Source: an uncultured Pseudomonadota bacterium (GTDB taxonomy: Bacteria > Pseudomonadota > Gammaproteobacteria > Burkholderiales > SG8-39). Taken from it: DNA of 64,000 bases. The notes beneath the pieces are model-generated. The model ran no database searches. It had not been told where the DNA came from and saw nothing but the letters and a program-made list of their open reading frames with translations. Within the stretch, counting starts at the first letter, position 1, and each line of letters begins with the position of its first letter. The translations under genes were made by a program, and so were the position numbers. This document shows, in pieces, positions 37,044 to 46,415 of this stretch. The DNA lies in NCBI GenBank assembly GCA_903834835.1, contig CAILKO010000052.1, forward strand, positions 22,653-86,652. Direction: 5' to 3'.

Positions 37044-38476
37044 GTACGCAGATTCCTGCTCTCGTCCTCCTTCTTCAGCAGCCCGTAGCGCGCAAGCGTG
37101 CGGCGGCGTGCTTCGGCGTGGTCCACCACCGGGGCGGGATAGTCACAGCCTGCCGCCTGCTGTTCGAGCGGGGCCATGCGCCAGGGCTCGTGGATCAGCG
37201 CGGCCGGCACGCGCGCGAGCTCGGGAACCCAGCGGCGGATGTAGCTGCCCTCGGGATCGAACTTGCGCGACTGGGTCACGGGATTGAAGATCCGGAACCA
37301 GGGCTGGGCGTCGCAGCCGGTGGACGCGCTCCACTGCCAGCCGCCGTTGTTCGCCGCGAGATCGTGATCGAGCAGCTGCGCGGCGAACCAGGCTTCGCCG
37401 CGGCGCCAGTCGAGACCGAGGTGTTTCACGAGAAAGGAGGCGACAAGCATGCGCAGCCGGTTGTGCATGAGCCCGGTCGCGGCGAGTTCGCGCATCGCCG
37501 CATCCACCAGTGGATAGCCGGTGCGGCCCTCGCACCAGGCACGGTAAAACGCGCCGTCCGCATCCGGCTCCCAGACGAGCGCATCGAACTGCGGCTTGAA
37601 CGCGCGCCTGACCACATCGGGTCGCCAGGCGAGTATCGCCTGATAGAAGTCGCGCCACACGAGTTCGGAGAGCCAGGCGGCCGATCCCTCTCCGGGCGCC
37701 GCGAGCGCGAAGCGCACGAGGGCGCGGATCGACACCGTGCCGAAACGCAGATGCGCTGACAGGCCCGAAGTCCCGTCGATCGCGGGAAAGTCGCGCCGCG
37801 CGGCGTAGTCGCGCAGACGCGGCACGAAGGCGCTGAGCCGGCGCGCGCCCGCCGCCATGCCGGGTTCGATTGCGCAAGCCGCAGGCCGGAAGCCGAGCTC
37901 GGCAAGCGTCGGCACGACCGCCTGCGCGGGCTCCGCCGGTGCAAGCCTCCCCGGATGAACGCGGGTGTCGCGCGACGCATGATCCTCCGGCGCGAGCTTC
38001 TCCAGCCAGGCGCGCTTGTAGGGCGTGAAGACCGAGAACGCCGTGCCACCGCGCGTGCGCACCTCGTCCAGCTCGAAGACCACCTGGTCCTTGCGCGTGC
38101 GCCAGTCGATGCCGCAGGCGGCAAGCGCCTCGGCGACCGCGGCATCGCGCCTGATCGCTGCGGGCTCGTAGTCGCGATTCGCATAGACCGCCGCCACGCC
38201 GAGCGCATGCGCGAGCTTCGGAATCTCCTCTTCGGCGCTGCCGCGCAGAATACGCAGCGCGCCACCGCGCGCCGCGAGCGCGTCGCCAAGTTCGACCACA
38301 CTGGCATGCAGAAAACCCACGCGCCGGTTGTCCGGCGCGAGCTGACCGAGGATGGCGCTGTCGAACACGAACACGCAGTGCACCTGCTCGTGCGCTGCTA
38401 GCGCTGCGGCGAGCGCCGCATGATCGTCATCGCGCAGATCGCGCCTGAACCAGACGAGGGCTGCCTCAGCGCTCAT
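37040..38476 (-). CDS. phrB: Deoxyribodipyrimidine photolyase
   Basis: A 478-residue class I photolyase, which repairs cyclobutane pyrimidine dimers with blue light. The N-terminal antenna domain opens with [16 protein letters not shown]; the C-terminal FAD domain has LIHEP- and [16 protein letters not shown]-type motifs near 340-360 and the [18 protein letters not shown] active-site stretch near 395. It starts 12 bases after the B12-dependent regulator and so is probably co-transcribed with it, an arrangement known for light-induced regulons controlled by LitR/CarH. Its stop codon lies inside a 22-bp palindrome. Confidence 0.94.
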   Translation of the reverse strand: MSAEAALVWFRRDLRDDDHAALAAALAAHEQVHCVFVFDSAILGQLAPDNRRVGFLHASVVELGDALAARGGALRILRGSAEEEIPKLAHALGVAAVYANRDYEPAAIRRDAAVAEALAACGIDWRTRKDQVVFELDEVRTRGGTAFSVFTPYKRAWLEKLAPEDHASRDTRVHPGRLAPAEPAQAVVPTLAELGFRPAACAIEPGMAAGARRLSAFVPRLRDYAARRDFPAIDGTSGLSAHLRFGTVSIRALVRFALAAPGEGSAAWLSELVWRDFYQAILAWRPDVVRRAFKPQFDALVWEPDADGAFYRAWCEGRTGYPLVDAAMRELAATGLMHNRLRMLVASFLVKHLGLDWRRGEAWFAAQLLDHDLAANNGGWQWSASTGCDAQPWFRIFNPVTQSRKFDPEGSYIRRWVPELARVPAALIHEPWRMAPLEQQAAGCDYPAPVVDHAEARRRTLARYGLLKKEDESRNLRT

Positions 38477-38488
38477 GATGGGCCGCGC

Positions 38489-39385
38489 TCAGGCAGGCTG
38501 CATGCTGCGCGCCGTGCGCCAGCGCAGGAGTTCTTCTTTCAACGCATCGAGACTGGCGATCCGTGAAACACCCGCGGGCGGGCGCTTCAGGTGACCGGCG
38601 CCGCCACCGCCGCACCACAGTGCCACTGCCTCGGGGAGCGCGGCACGCATGCGTCGAACCGTTCCTCGCATCGGCACCGCGCCGAAATTCTCCGAGTACG
38701 ACAGCGCGACCACGTCCGCGCCGTAGGCCTCGGCCGCGGCGAGCACCTGGCTTTCCGGCGTCTGGGTGCCGAGCGGAATGCAGGCCGCGCCTTCCAGGCG
38801 CAACATCGCCTGCGCGAGCAGCAGACCGAGGCCGTGCGGTTCGCCCGGCAGCGTCGCGAGCAGGATCTTGGGCGCGCTGCCGGGCGCCGGCAGCTGCCCC
38901 ATCGCCTCGTGCAGCACGCTCTGCAGCTGTTCCGAGTACAGATGCTCCTCGAAGATCTCGATCTCGCCGCGCACCCAGGCATTGCCGATCGCGACCAGCA
39001 TCGGAGAAACCGCGTCGGTCACGAACCGGGCGATGCCCTCGCGGGCGAGGCGCATGCGCAGTTCTTCGCGCAGGGCCGCCTCGTCGTGCCGCCTGAGCAG
39101 TTGCAGCAGGCCGGGGTCATCGCCTTCGGGCGTGGGCGGGCAGGCCCGCTCGCTACGCTCGTCCGGGCTCAGGCTGAAGACTTGGCCCGGACGCATGCCC
39201 TGGTCAAGCAGACGACGGACATCGCGCAGCTGGGCGACCTGCTCCGGCGGGTAGAGCCGCTCGCCCTTTGCGTCCCGGACCGGTTGCGGAAACCCGTAGC
39301 GACGCTCCCATATCCGAAGCGTGTCCTTACCTATCCCGGTTTCAAGCGCAAGGGCGGCAATGGAGATTCCTGACATGTCGCTCAT
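38489..39385 (-). CDS. litR: MerR-family regulator with B12-binding domain (LitR/CarH type light sensor)
   Basis: A 298-residue repressor with an N-terminal MerR helix-turn-helix (residues 6-75), a helical cap domain and a C-terminal cobalamin-binding domain. The cap has the adenosylcobalamin-sensing motif W137-x9-E147-H148, and the cofactor domain has E182-x-H184-x-x-G187, the lower-ligand motif. Both mark CarH/LitR proteins, which bind DNA in the dark and release it on light-driven cobalamin cleavage. The residue after the Trp is Val, where Thermus CarH has the His that caps cobalt after illumination. It is divergent from folE2, and two TTTGTC-N3-GACAAA palindromes fill the shared promoter region. 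A start at 39376 is also possible. Confidence 0.9.
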   Translation of the reverse strand: MSDMSGISIAALALETGIGKDTLRIWERRYGFPQPVRDAKGERLYPPEQVAQLRDVRRLLDQGMRPGQVFSLSPDERSERACPPTPEGDDPGLLQLLRRHDEAALREELRMRLAREGIARFVTDAVSPMLVAIGNAWVRGEIEIFEEHLYSEQLQSVLHEAMGQLPAPGSAPKILLATLPGEPHGLGLLLAQAMLRLEGAACIPLGTQTPESQVLAAAEAYGADVVALSYSENFGAVPMRGTVRRMRAALPEAVALWCGGGGAGHLKRPPAGVSRIASLDALKEELLRWRTARSMQPA

Positions 39386-39395
39386 TTATTTCTCA

Positions 39396-39410
39396 TTTGT
39401 CCAAGACAAA
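39396..39410. promoter_or_regulatory. Candidate LitR operator 1 (TTTGTC-CAA-GACAAA)
   Basis: A perfect 6+3+6 palindrome 11 bases upstream of the regulator start and just before the -35 hexamer of the divergent folE2 promoter. Its near-copy lies 64 bases away. Position suits autoregulation and repression of both directions. Confidence 0.7.
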
Positions 39411-39413
39411 CTG

Positions 39414-39443
39414 TTGACAAGGCGTTTCCATGAGCCCTATTAT
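39414..39443 (+). promoter_or_regulatory. Promoter for the folE2 operon
   Basis: TTGACA (39414-39419) and TATTAT (39438-39443) with an 18-base spacer form a strong sigma-70-like promoter. It lies between the two candidate operators, so a dark-bound repressor would occlude it. Confidence 0.7.
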
Positions 39444-39459
39444 CCGCACACCCCATCAC

Positions 39460-39474
39460 TTTGTCTAGGACAAA
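39460..39474. promoter_or_regulatory. Candidate LitR operator 2 (TTTGTC-TAG-GACAAA)
   Basis: Same half-sites as operator 1 with one different centre. It overlaps the AGGA ribosome-binding site and ends two bases before the folE2 ATG, downstream of the likely transcription start. Confidence 0.7.
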
Positions 39475-39476
39475 CA

Positions 39477-40310
39477 ATGAATGCGACCGAAAGAATGTTC
39501 CTCGTAGACGTCCAGGCCAGCCAGGATGCCCGCAACGTTGCGATCGAGCATGTCGGCGTGCGCGGCCTGCGTTATCCCCTCCCCGTGCAGGGCCGGAATG
39601 GCGTCCAGCACACGGTGGCCGAGGCCGAGATGACCGTGGCGCTCGATCCGTCGGTCAAGGGCACCCACATGTCGCGCTTCGTCGAAACCCTTGAGTCCTG
39701 GGACAGCGCCGTGGGTCCGGCGGATCTGGTCCAGCGCCTGACGGGCATGCTCGAGCGCCTGGACGCGAAGGCCGGCAGGATCGGGCTGCGTTTCCCCTAC
39801 TTCATCCGCAAGCGCGCGCCGGTGAGCGGCGTAGAGAGCATGCTCGACTATCAGGCCGGCATGCGCGCCGAGGTGGTCGCAGATGCACCCGCCAGCCTGA
39901 GTCTGACACTGACCGCGCCGGTCACCAGCCTGTGCCCCTGCTCGAAGGAGATCTCGGAGTACGGTGCCCACAACCAGCGCTCGCATGTCACGCTGGACGT
40001 GGAACTGATCGAACCCGGCGCGCTCGATTTCGAATCGCTGGCCGAGATCGCCGAGGCTGCCGCCTCCTGCGAGATCTACGGTCTGCTCAAGCGCCCCGAC
40101 GAGAAGTACGTGACCGAGCGCGCCTACGACAACCCGAAGTTCGTCGAGGACCTGGTGCGCGATCTCGCCCTCGCGCTGGAGAACCACCCGGCGATCCGCC
40201 GCTACATGGTGGAAGTCGAGAATTTCGAGTCGATCCACAATCACTCTGCCTACGCTCGTCTGACAGGCGGGCGTGATGCAGTCTCCCCCGTGACGGACGC
40301 ACGCGCGTGA
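39477..40310 (+). CDS. folE2: GTP cyclohydrolase FolE2 (type IB)
   Basis: A 277-residue GTP cyclohydrolase IB, converting GTP to dihydroneopterin triphosphate, the entry to folate and pterin synthesis. The conserved catalytic Cys region is SLCPCSKEIS (Cys153/Cys155). The start at 39477 has AGGA six bases upstream inside the operator. Placement next to a photolyase and LitR is a recurring theme, presumably because photolyases can use a folate antenna (MTHF). First gene of the light-regulated plus-strand operon; it overlaps the next gene by four bases. Confidence 0.93.
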   Translation: MNATERMFLVDVQASQDARNVAIEHVGVRGLRYPLPVQGRNGVQHTVAEAEMTVALDPSVKGTHMSRFVETLESWDSAVGPADLVQRLTGMLERLDAKAGRIGLRFPYFIRKRAPVSGVESMLDYQAGMRAEVVADAPASLSLTLTAPVTSLCPCSKEISEYGAHNQRSHVTLDVELIEPGALDFESLAEIAEAAASCEIYGLLKRPDEKYVTERAYDNPKFVEDLVRDLALALENHPAIRRYMVEVENFESIHNHSAYARLTGGRDAVSPVTDARA

Positions 40311-41440
40311 ACGCTCCCGAGCACAACCGCATCGCACGCGCCGGTCCGGGTGCAGCGCAAGCCGCGGGGCGCGGCCTGCGCGCGGCCGAGGAGGGCTGGC
40401 TCCCGGATATGCTGATCCGCGCCGGCATCCGGCGTCTGCTGCGCGAGCGGCTCGATGAGATCGACGAGAACGACCCGGAGGCCGGCGCCGCCGCCTCGAC
40501 CCGTTTCGCCCGCGTGATGCGGGCGGCCGAAGTCGCGCCCCTGCCCGCAGTCGCGAACGCGCAGCACTACGAAGTTCCAGCCGGCTTCTTCGGGCTCGTG
40601 CTCGGCCGGCACCGCAAGTACAGCAGCTGCTACTGGGACCGCGACACCCGTACGCTGGACGAGGCGGAAACGGCGGCCCTCGCGATCACCTGCGAACGCG
40701 CGGGGCTGGAGGACGGCCAGCGCATCCTCGAACTCGGCTGCGGCTGGGGTTCGCTCTCCCTCTGGATGGCTGCGGCCTATCCGCGCGCGCAGATCACCGC
40801 GGTGTCCAACTCGCACTCGCAGCGCAGTTACATCGAGACCACCGCCCGGGCGCGCGGCCTCGCCAATCTGCAGGTGATCACCACTGACATGAACACTTTC
40901 GAGGCCCCCGGCCGCTACGACCGCGTGGTCTCCGTCGAAATGTTCGAACACATGCGCAACTGGCCGGAGCTCTTCCGCCGCATCAGCCAATGGCTCGAAC
41001 CGGGCGGACGGTTCTTCATGCATGTCTTCGTGCACCGCTCCACGCCCTATGCCTTTGTCGACCAGGGCCCCGGAGACTGGATGAGCCGCCACTTCTTTTC
41101 CGGCGGCATCATGCCGAGCGACGATCTTGCCCTGCAGTTCCAGGATCACCTCCGGCTGCGCGAGCGCTGGCGCTGGAACGGCACGCACTACCAGCGCACG
41201 GCCGACGCCTGGCTCGCACAGCTCGACGCAAACCGCGCGATCGCGATGCCCCTCCTCGCCGACATCTACGGCGAAGGCCATGCCCGAGTCTGGCTGCAGC
41301 GCTGGCGCATCTTCTTCATGTCCTGCTCCGAACTCTTCGGCTACCGCGGTGGCAACGAATGGTGGGTCAGCCATTACCTGTTCGAACGGCCCGGATCGGG
41401 CGACAACGCGCCCGGCCCGGATGATCGGCCGGCCCGATGA
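40307..41440 (+). CDS. CFA-synthase-family SAM-dependent methyltransferase (coclaurine N-methyltransferase-like branch)
   Basis: A 377-residue soluble methyltransferase related to cyclopropane fatty acid synthases. SAM motif I is ELGCGWGS near residue 143, preceded by HYEVPAGFF and KYSSCYW. The Glu of VEMFEHM and a His in FMHVF match catalytic positions of the family, while the Cys of the E. coli YSCAYW motif is shifted by one (YSSCYW), as in plant coclaurine N-methyltransferases. It could methylate a lipid or an amine. It is translationally coupled at both ends (ATGA overlaps with folE2 and with the small membrane protein). Confidence 0.8.
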   Translation: MNAPEHNRIARAGPGAAQAAGRGLRAAEEGWLPDMLIRAGIRRLLRERLDEIDENDPEAGAAASTRFARVMRAAEVAPLPAVANAQHYEVPAGFFGLVLGRHRKYSSCYWDRDTRTLDEAETAALAITCERAGLEDGQRILELGCGWGSLSLWMAAAYPRAQITAVSNSHSQRSYIETTARARGLANLQVITTDMNTFEAPGRYDRVVSVEMFEHMRNWPELFRRISQWLEPGGRFFMHVFVHRSTPYAFVDQGPGDWMSRHFFSGGIMPSDDLALQFQDHLRLRERWRWNGTHYQRTADAWLAQLDANRAIAMPLLADIYGEGHARVWLQRWRIFFMSCSELFGYRGGNEWWVSHYLFERPGSGDNAPGPDDRPAR

Positions 41441-41703
41441 TGACCCCTGTCACCCGGCCGCCGCGGAGGAGACGATGGGCAGGACTGGTCGATGTCGATA
41501 TCGCATCGATCGGCACGGGGCGACGCGTACTGGGCATCGGCGCGCTGATGCTTCCGGCCGCCGTGCTCGCCTGGCTGATCCTCGGCCTGCTGGACGTCGC
41601 GCCGCCGATGATCGAGATATTCGGCGAGGCGGGATTGCGCGCCCCGGCCGGCGCGGCCGTCGCCGGACTGCTGATTGCCGCCGCCGCGTTCTGGAATGTC
41701 TGA
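41437..41703 (+). CDS. Small membrane protein (88 residues)
   Basis: An 88-residue protein with a basic N-terminus (RPPRRRRW) and two predicted transmembrane helices (about 30-52 and 68-86). It overlaps the methyltransferase stop (ATGA). No family recognised. Coupled translation implies a role in the same lipid-modification or stress unit. Confidence 0.6.
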   Translation: MMTPVTRPPRRRRWAGLVDVDIASIGTGRRVLGIGALMLPAAVLAWLILGLLDVAPPMIEIFGEAGLRAPAGAAVAGLLIAAAAFWNV

Positions 41704-41769
41704 GCGCAACCGCCGCGCTCTGGAAACATCGAGTCGCACACCCCCTCAACCAACCCGAGGAAAGCTGTC

Positions 41770-41958
41770 ATGTTCAAGCTGTCTGATGTGTTCATCCTGA
41801 TCGCGGTCGCGATCTCGTTCGTCGTATCGGCGTACCTGTGGTTCAACGGCTACCCGCAGCACGGAATCTTCACCGCCATCTGGGTGCCGTCGATACTCGG
41901 ATTCGGCATCTATTTCAGACTGGCCAGTCTCGCTTCCTCCCTGGAGAAAAACCGATGA
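41770..41958 (+). CDS. Small membrane protein (62 residues)
   Basis: A 62-residue protein with two hydrophobic segments (residues 5-25 and 31-50) separated by a short FNGYPQH turn. A GAGGAAAG ribosome-binding site precedes the ATG. It overlaps the following 39-residue ORF by four bases. No family recognised. Confidence 0.65.
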   Translation: MFKLSDVFILIAVAISFVVSAYLWFNGYPQHGIFTAIWVPSILGFGIYFRLASLASSLEKNR

Positions 41959-42074
41959 ACGCGCCCGACCTTCTGATACCGGCCATCGGCGCATTCGTCA
42001 CGATGATCATCGGTCTGGTGCTTACCGTCGTGGAGTTCCGGCGCATGCAGCGCAACAGGAAGGACGGTGACTGA
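41955..42074 (+). CDS. Small single-pass membrane protein (39 residues)
   Basis: A 39-residue ORF with one transmembrane helix (residues 6-28) and a basic tail (RRMQRNRKDGD), too short for its own line in the ORF track (it appears there inside a longer frame). The ATG overlaps the stop of the 62-residue gene (ATGA) and ends three bases before the DUF1295 gene, which supports real translation. Confidence 0.55.
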   Translation: MNAPDLLIPAIGAFVTMIIGLVLTVVEFRRMQRNRKDGD

Positions 42075-42077
42075 CGC

Positions 42078-42869
42078 ATGACCGGACTCACGAGCTGGCT
42101 CTGGGCGCTGCCGGTGCTGCTGGCGCTCGCCATCCCGGCCTGGGCGCTTTGCACCGCGCGGCGCAATGCCGGGCTCGTGGACATATTCTGGTCGGTGTTC
42201 TTTCTTGCCGCCTGCGTGCCGTATGCGCTCGCTGCGGAAACCCTGTCGGGCACGGCGCTCGCCGTGCTCGCCGTCGTCGCTGTCTGGGCGCTGCGGCTCT
42301 CGGGCCACCTCGCGCGACGCAACTGGTATGCGCCGGAAGACCCGCGCTACCGCGCGATTCGCGCGCGCAACGAGCCCGGCTTCTGGTGGAAGAGCCTCTA
42401 CCTCGTATTCGGATTTCAGGCGGTTCTGGCCTGGCTGGTCTCGGCGCCGCTTGCCGGCGCGATCACCTCGGGCCAGCCGCTCGGCGCGATCGAGTGGCTC
42501 GGGATTGCGATCGCGCTCTTCGGCCTTGTCTGGGAATCGGTTGCCGATGCGCAACTGACGCGCTTCAGGTCCGAACCGGCGAACGCCCGGCGGGTGATGG
42601 ACAGCGGCCTGTGGCGCTATTCGCGTCATCCGAACTATTTCGGCGAATTCTGCGTCTGGTGGGGCCTGTACGTTGTCGCGGCCGGCGCGGGCGCCGCGTA
42701 CACCGTCTTTGCGCCGATCCTCATGTCGGTGCTGCTCCTCAGGGTTTCAGGCGTCCCCCTGCTGGAAAAGGACATCGGCGAACGCCGCCCCGGATACCAC
42801 GACTATGTCGCGCGCACGAATACCTTCTTTCCGGGCCCGCGCAAGGAGAGCCCATGCACGCAAAGCTGA
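42078..42869 (+). CDS. DUF1295 (steroid 5-alpha-reductase/ICMT-like) membrane protein
   Basis: A 263-residue multi-pass membrane protein. The C-terminal signature SRHPNYFGE near residue 177 and the preceding DSGLWRY place it in the DUF1295 family, related to NAD(P)H-dependent lipid reductases and isoprenylcysteine methyltransferases. Conserved pairing with LitR-controlled lipid genes suggests action on an unsaturated or modified lipid; this is inference. It overlaps the lipocalin gene by 16 bases. Confidence 0.85.
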   Translation: MTGLTSWLWALPVLLALAIPAWALCTARRNAGLVDIFWSVFFLAACVPYALAAETLSGTALAVLAVVAVWALRLSGHLARRNWYAPEDPRYRAIRARNEPGFWWKSLYLVFGFQAVLAWLVSAPLAGAITSGQPLGAIEWLGIAIALFGLVWESVADAQLTRFRSEPANARRVMDSGLWRYSRHPNYFGEFCVWWGLYVVAAGAGAAYTVFAPILMSVLLLRVSGVPLLEKDIGERRPGYHDYVARTNTFFPGPRKESPCTQS

Positions 42870-43423
42870 AGACACTCACCGCAAAGCTGAAAGCACTTGC
42901 CGCGATCCTGATGCTGTACGGATGCCAGACCGCACCACTGCCGCCGCTCTCGCAGGTTCCCCGCGTCGAACTCGAGCGCTTCATGGGGCCCTGGTATGTC
43001 ATCGCGAATATTCCGACCTTCATCGAGAAGGGCGCGCACAACGCGGTCGAAAACTACCGGCTGGACAAGGACGGCAGCATCGCCACCACGTTCACGTTTC
43101 GTGCAGGCGGATTCGACGGCCCTGAGAAGCGCTACGAGCCGCGCGGCTTCGTCGTGGACCGCGGATCGAACGCGGTCTGGGGCATGCAGTTCATCTGGCC
43201 GGTGAAGGCCGATTACCGGATTTCGTATCTCGCGCCGGACTACAGCATGACCGTCGTCGCACGCACGCGCCGCGATTACGTCTGGCTGATGGCGCGCACG
43301 CCGACGATATCCGAGGCGGACTACGCACGCATGCGCCAGTTCATTGCCGACCAGGGCTATGACGTCTCGAAGCTCGAGCGCGTGCCGCAGCGCTGGGACG
43401 CGAAGCCGGCAGCGGGAAACTGA
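42854..43423 (+). CDS. Bacterial lipocalin (Blc-type lipoprotein)
   Basis: A 189-residue outer-membrane lipoprotein of the Blc family, which binds fatty acids or lysophospholipids. A signal with lipobox LYGC precedes the mature protein; the lipocalin motif appears as GPWYVIANIP near residue 42, with DYRISYLAPDYSMTVVA and YVWLMARTP later. The ATG at 42854 has AAGGAGAG upstream and lies inside the end of DUF1295. Presence in a membrane-lipid operon fits a lipid-repair or carrier role. Confidence 0.88.
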   Translation: MHAKLKTLTAKLKALAAILMLYGCQTAPLPPLSQVPRVELERFMGPWYVIANIPTFIEKGAHNAVENYRLDKDGSIATTFTFRAGGFDGPEKRYEPRGFVVDRGSNAVWGMQFIWPVKADYRISYLAPDYSMTVVARTRRDYVWLMARTPTISEADYARMRQFIADQGYDVSKLERVPQRWDAKPAAGN

Positions 43424-43424
43424 G

Positions 43425-44377
<953 letters not shown>

Positions 44378-44381
<4 letters not shown>

Positions 44382-45649
44382 GAATCGCCGTCATTGGCAC
44401 CGGGATCGCGGGCAACACCGCGGCCGCCGCGCTGTGCCGCGAGCACGACATCTGCGTGTACGAACAGGCCGCCCACGTCGGCGGTCACACTCACACCCAC
44501 GACATCGACTTCGACGGCGAGCGCCTCGCCGTCGATACCGGCTTCATCGTGTTCAATCACCGCACCTACCCGCGTTTCAGCGCGATGCTCGAGGCCCTCG
44601 GCGTGGAAAGCCAGGAATCCTCGATGAGCTTCAGCGTGCGCAATGCGGCGAGCGGCCTGGAATACAACGGCACGGATCTGAACGGTCTGTTCGCGCAACG
44701 GCGCAACCTGCTGCGGCCGTCCTTCCTCGGCATGATCCGCGAGATCCTGCGTTTCAACCGCGAGGCGCCGGCGCTGGTGGACGCGCCCGGGGCTGCCGAA
44801 CCCTCGCTCGGCGATGTCCTTGCCGCGGGCCGCTACGGCCGCCGCTTCATCGAGGATTACCTGCTGCCGATGGGCGCCGCGATCTGGTCCACCGATCCGG
44901 CGCGCATGCTCGATTTCCCGGCGCGCTTCTTCGTGCGCTTCCTGCTCAACCACGGCATGCTAAGCATCGACGAGCGCCCGGTATGGCGCACCGTCCGGGG
45001 CGGGTCCGCGCGCTATGTTGAGCTGCTCATCCAACCCTTCCGGGAGCGGATCCGGTCCGCGACGCCGGTGGAGTGGATCCGGCGCCTGCCGGCGGGCGTG
45101 ATCGTGAAGGCGCGCGGCCATGCGCCCGAATCCTTCGACGCGGTGTTCGTCGCCTGCCACGCCGACCAGGCGCTCGCGCTGCTCGCCGACCCGAGCGAGA
45201 CGGAACGCGCAGTGCTCGGCGCGCTGCCCTATCAGGAGAACGAGGCCGTGCTGCACACCGACACCTCGCTCCTGCCCCGCTCGCGTCGCGCCTGGGCGGC
45301 CTGGAACTATCACGCCGGGGGCGACGGCGGACCGATGGCGCTCACCTACAACATGAACATCCTGCAGCGCCTCCCATCGCGCCACACCTGGTGCGTGACG
45401 CTCAACCGCAGCGATGCGATCGACCCGCGCCGCGTCGTGCGCCGCATCGTCTACCACCATCCGCTCTTCACGCCTGCGGGCGTCGCGGCCCAGGCCCGCC
45501 AGCGCGAGCTGAATGTCGCGCGCACCTACTACTGTGGCGCCTACTGGCGCTACGGCTTTCATGAAGACGGGCTGCAGAGCGCGGTCGATGCGCTCGCGCA
45601 TTTCTCGGAGAACATCGGTGCACAGCGCGATCTATCACGGGTGGCTTGA
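44378..45649 (+). CDS. FAD-dependent oxidoreductase (amine-oxidase type, CFA-cluster associated)
   Basis: A 423-residue flavoprotein with the N-terminal dinucleotide-binding motif GTGIAGNTAAAAL and a flavin-contacting AAHVGGHTHTHDID stretch near residue 30. This subgroup is found beside DUF1365 and CFA-synthase genes. In Rhodobacter sphaeroides relatives of this pair belong to the furan-fatty-acid genes (ufa), and the present gene is most like the desaturating flavoprotein; that mapping is from memory and should be treated as moderate confidence. It overlaps the desaturase by four bases and DUF1365 by 32. Confidence 0.82.
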
Positions 45650-46391
45650 CCACCGGCGGCAGACGCCGCGCGTGCACGCCTTCCGCTACCAGGTGATGCT
45701 CGCCTGGCTCGACCTGGCCGAGCTCGATACGGTATTTCTCGGCCGCTGGCTGTGGTCGACCCGGCGCGCGGCTCCGCTGCGCTTCGACCGACGCGACCAT
45801 CTGGGCGATCCGGCGCGTCCGCTCGCCGAGTGCGTGCGCGAGCTGGTGCGCGAACGGCTCGGCCACGCCCCGACCGGCGCAATCCGCCTGCTCACTCATC
45901 TGCGACACTTCGGCTACTGCTTCAATCCGGTGAGCTTCTACTACTGCTACGAGGGGTCCGGGACGGACGAACGCCTTGCGGCCATCGTCGCAGAGGTGAA
46001 CAACACGCCCTGGGGAGAACGCCATTGCTATGTCCTCGATGCCGCCCAGGCCGCGGCAGGCGAAGGATGGCGCTTCCGCTTCGACAAGGATTTCCATGTC
46101 TCGCCCTTCATGCCGATGGCACTCCTCTACGACTGGCGCTTCGGCGTTCCGGGCGCGCGCCTTGCGATCCACACCGCGCTCGTCGCCCCGGCGGCCGGGG
46201 CACGTCCCGAGGAGCGCGTGTTCGATGCAAACCTCGCGCTGCAGCGCCGGGAGATCACGTCCGCCAACCTCGCCCGCGAACTCCTCGCCTTTCCGTTCAT
46301 GACCGCGCGCGTGATCACCGCGATCTACTGGCAGGCGCTGCGACTGTGGCTGAAACGCATTCCCTTCCATCCGCATCCCTCCGGTCGCTGA
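45618..46391 (+). CDS. DUF1365 family protein
   Basis: A 257-residue protein that begins at GTG 45618, preceded by GGAGAA inside the flavoprotein gene. It has the family stretch THLRHFGYCFNPVSFYYCY near residue 95 and FHVSPFMPM near 160. DUF1365 proteins are almost always next to an amine-oxidase-like flavoprotein and a CFA-like methyltransferase. A role in oxygen insertion or ring formation in modified fatty acids is proposed for relatives. The start in the ORF track is too early, as it covers the flavoprotein C-terminus. Confidence 0.85.
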   Translation: MHSAIYHGWLDHRRQTPRVHAFRYQVMLAWLDLAELDTVFLGRWLWSTRRAAPLRFDRRDHLGDPARPLAECVRELVRERLGHAPTGAIRLLTHLRHFGYCFNPVSFYYCYEGSGTDERLAAIVAEVNNTPWGERHCYVLDAAQAAAGEGWRFRFDKDFHVSPFMPMALLYDWRFGVPGARLAIHTALVAPAAGARPEERVFDANLALQRREITSANLARELLAFPFMTARVITAIYWQALRLWLKRIPFHPHPSGR

Positions 46392-46415
46392 CCGTCCCCG
46401 CAAGGAGCCATTGCC

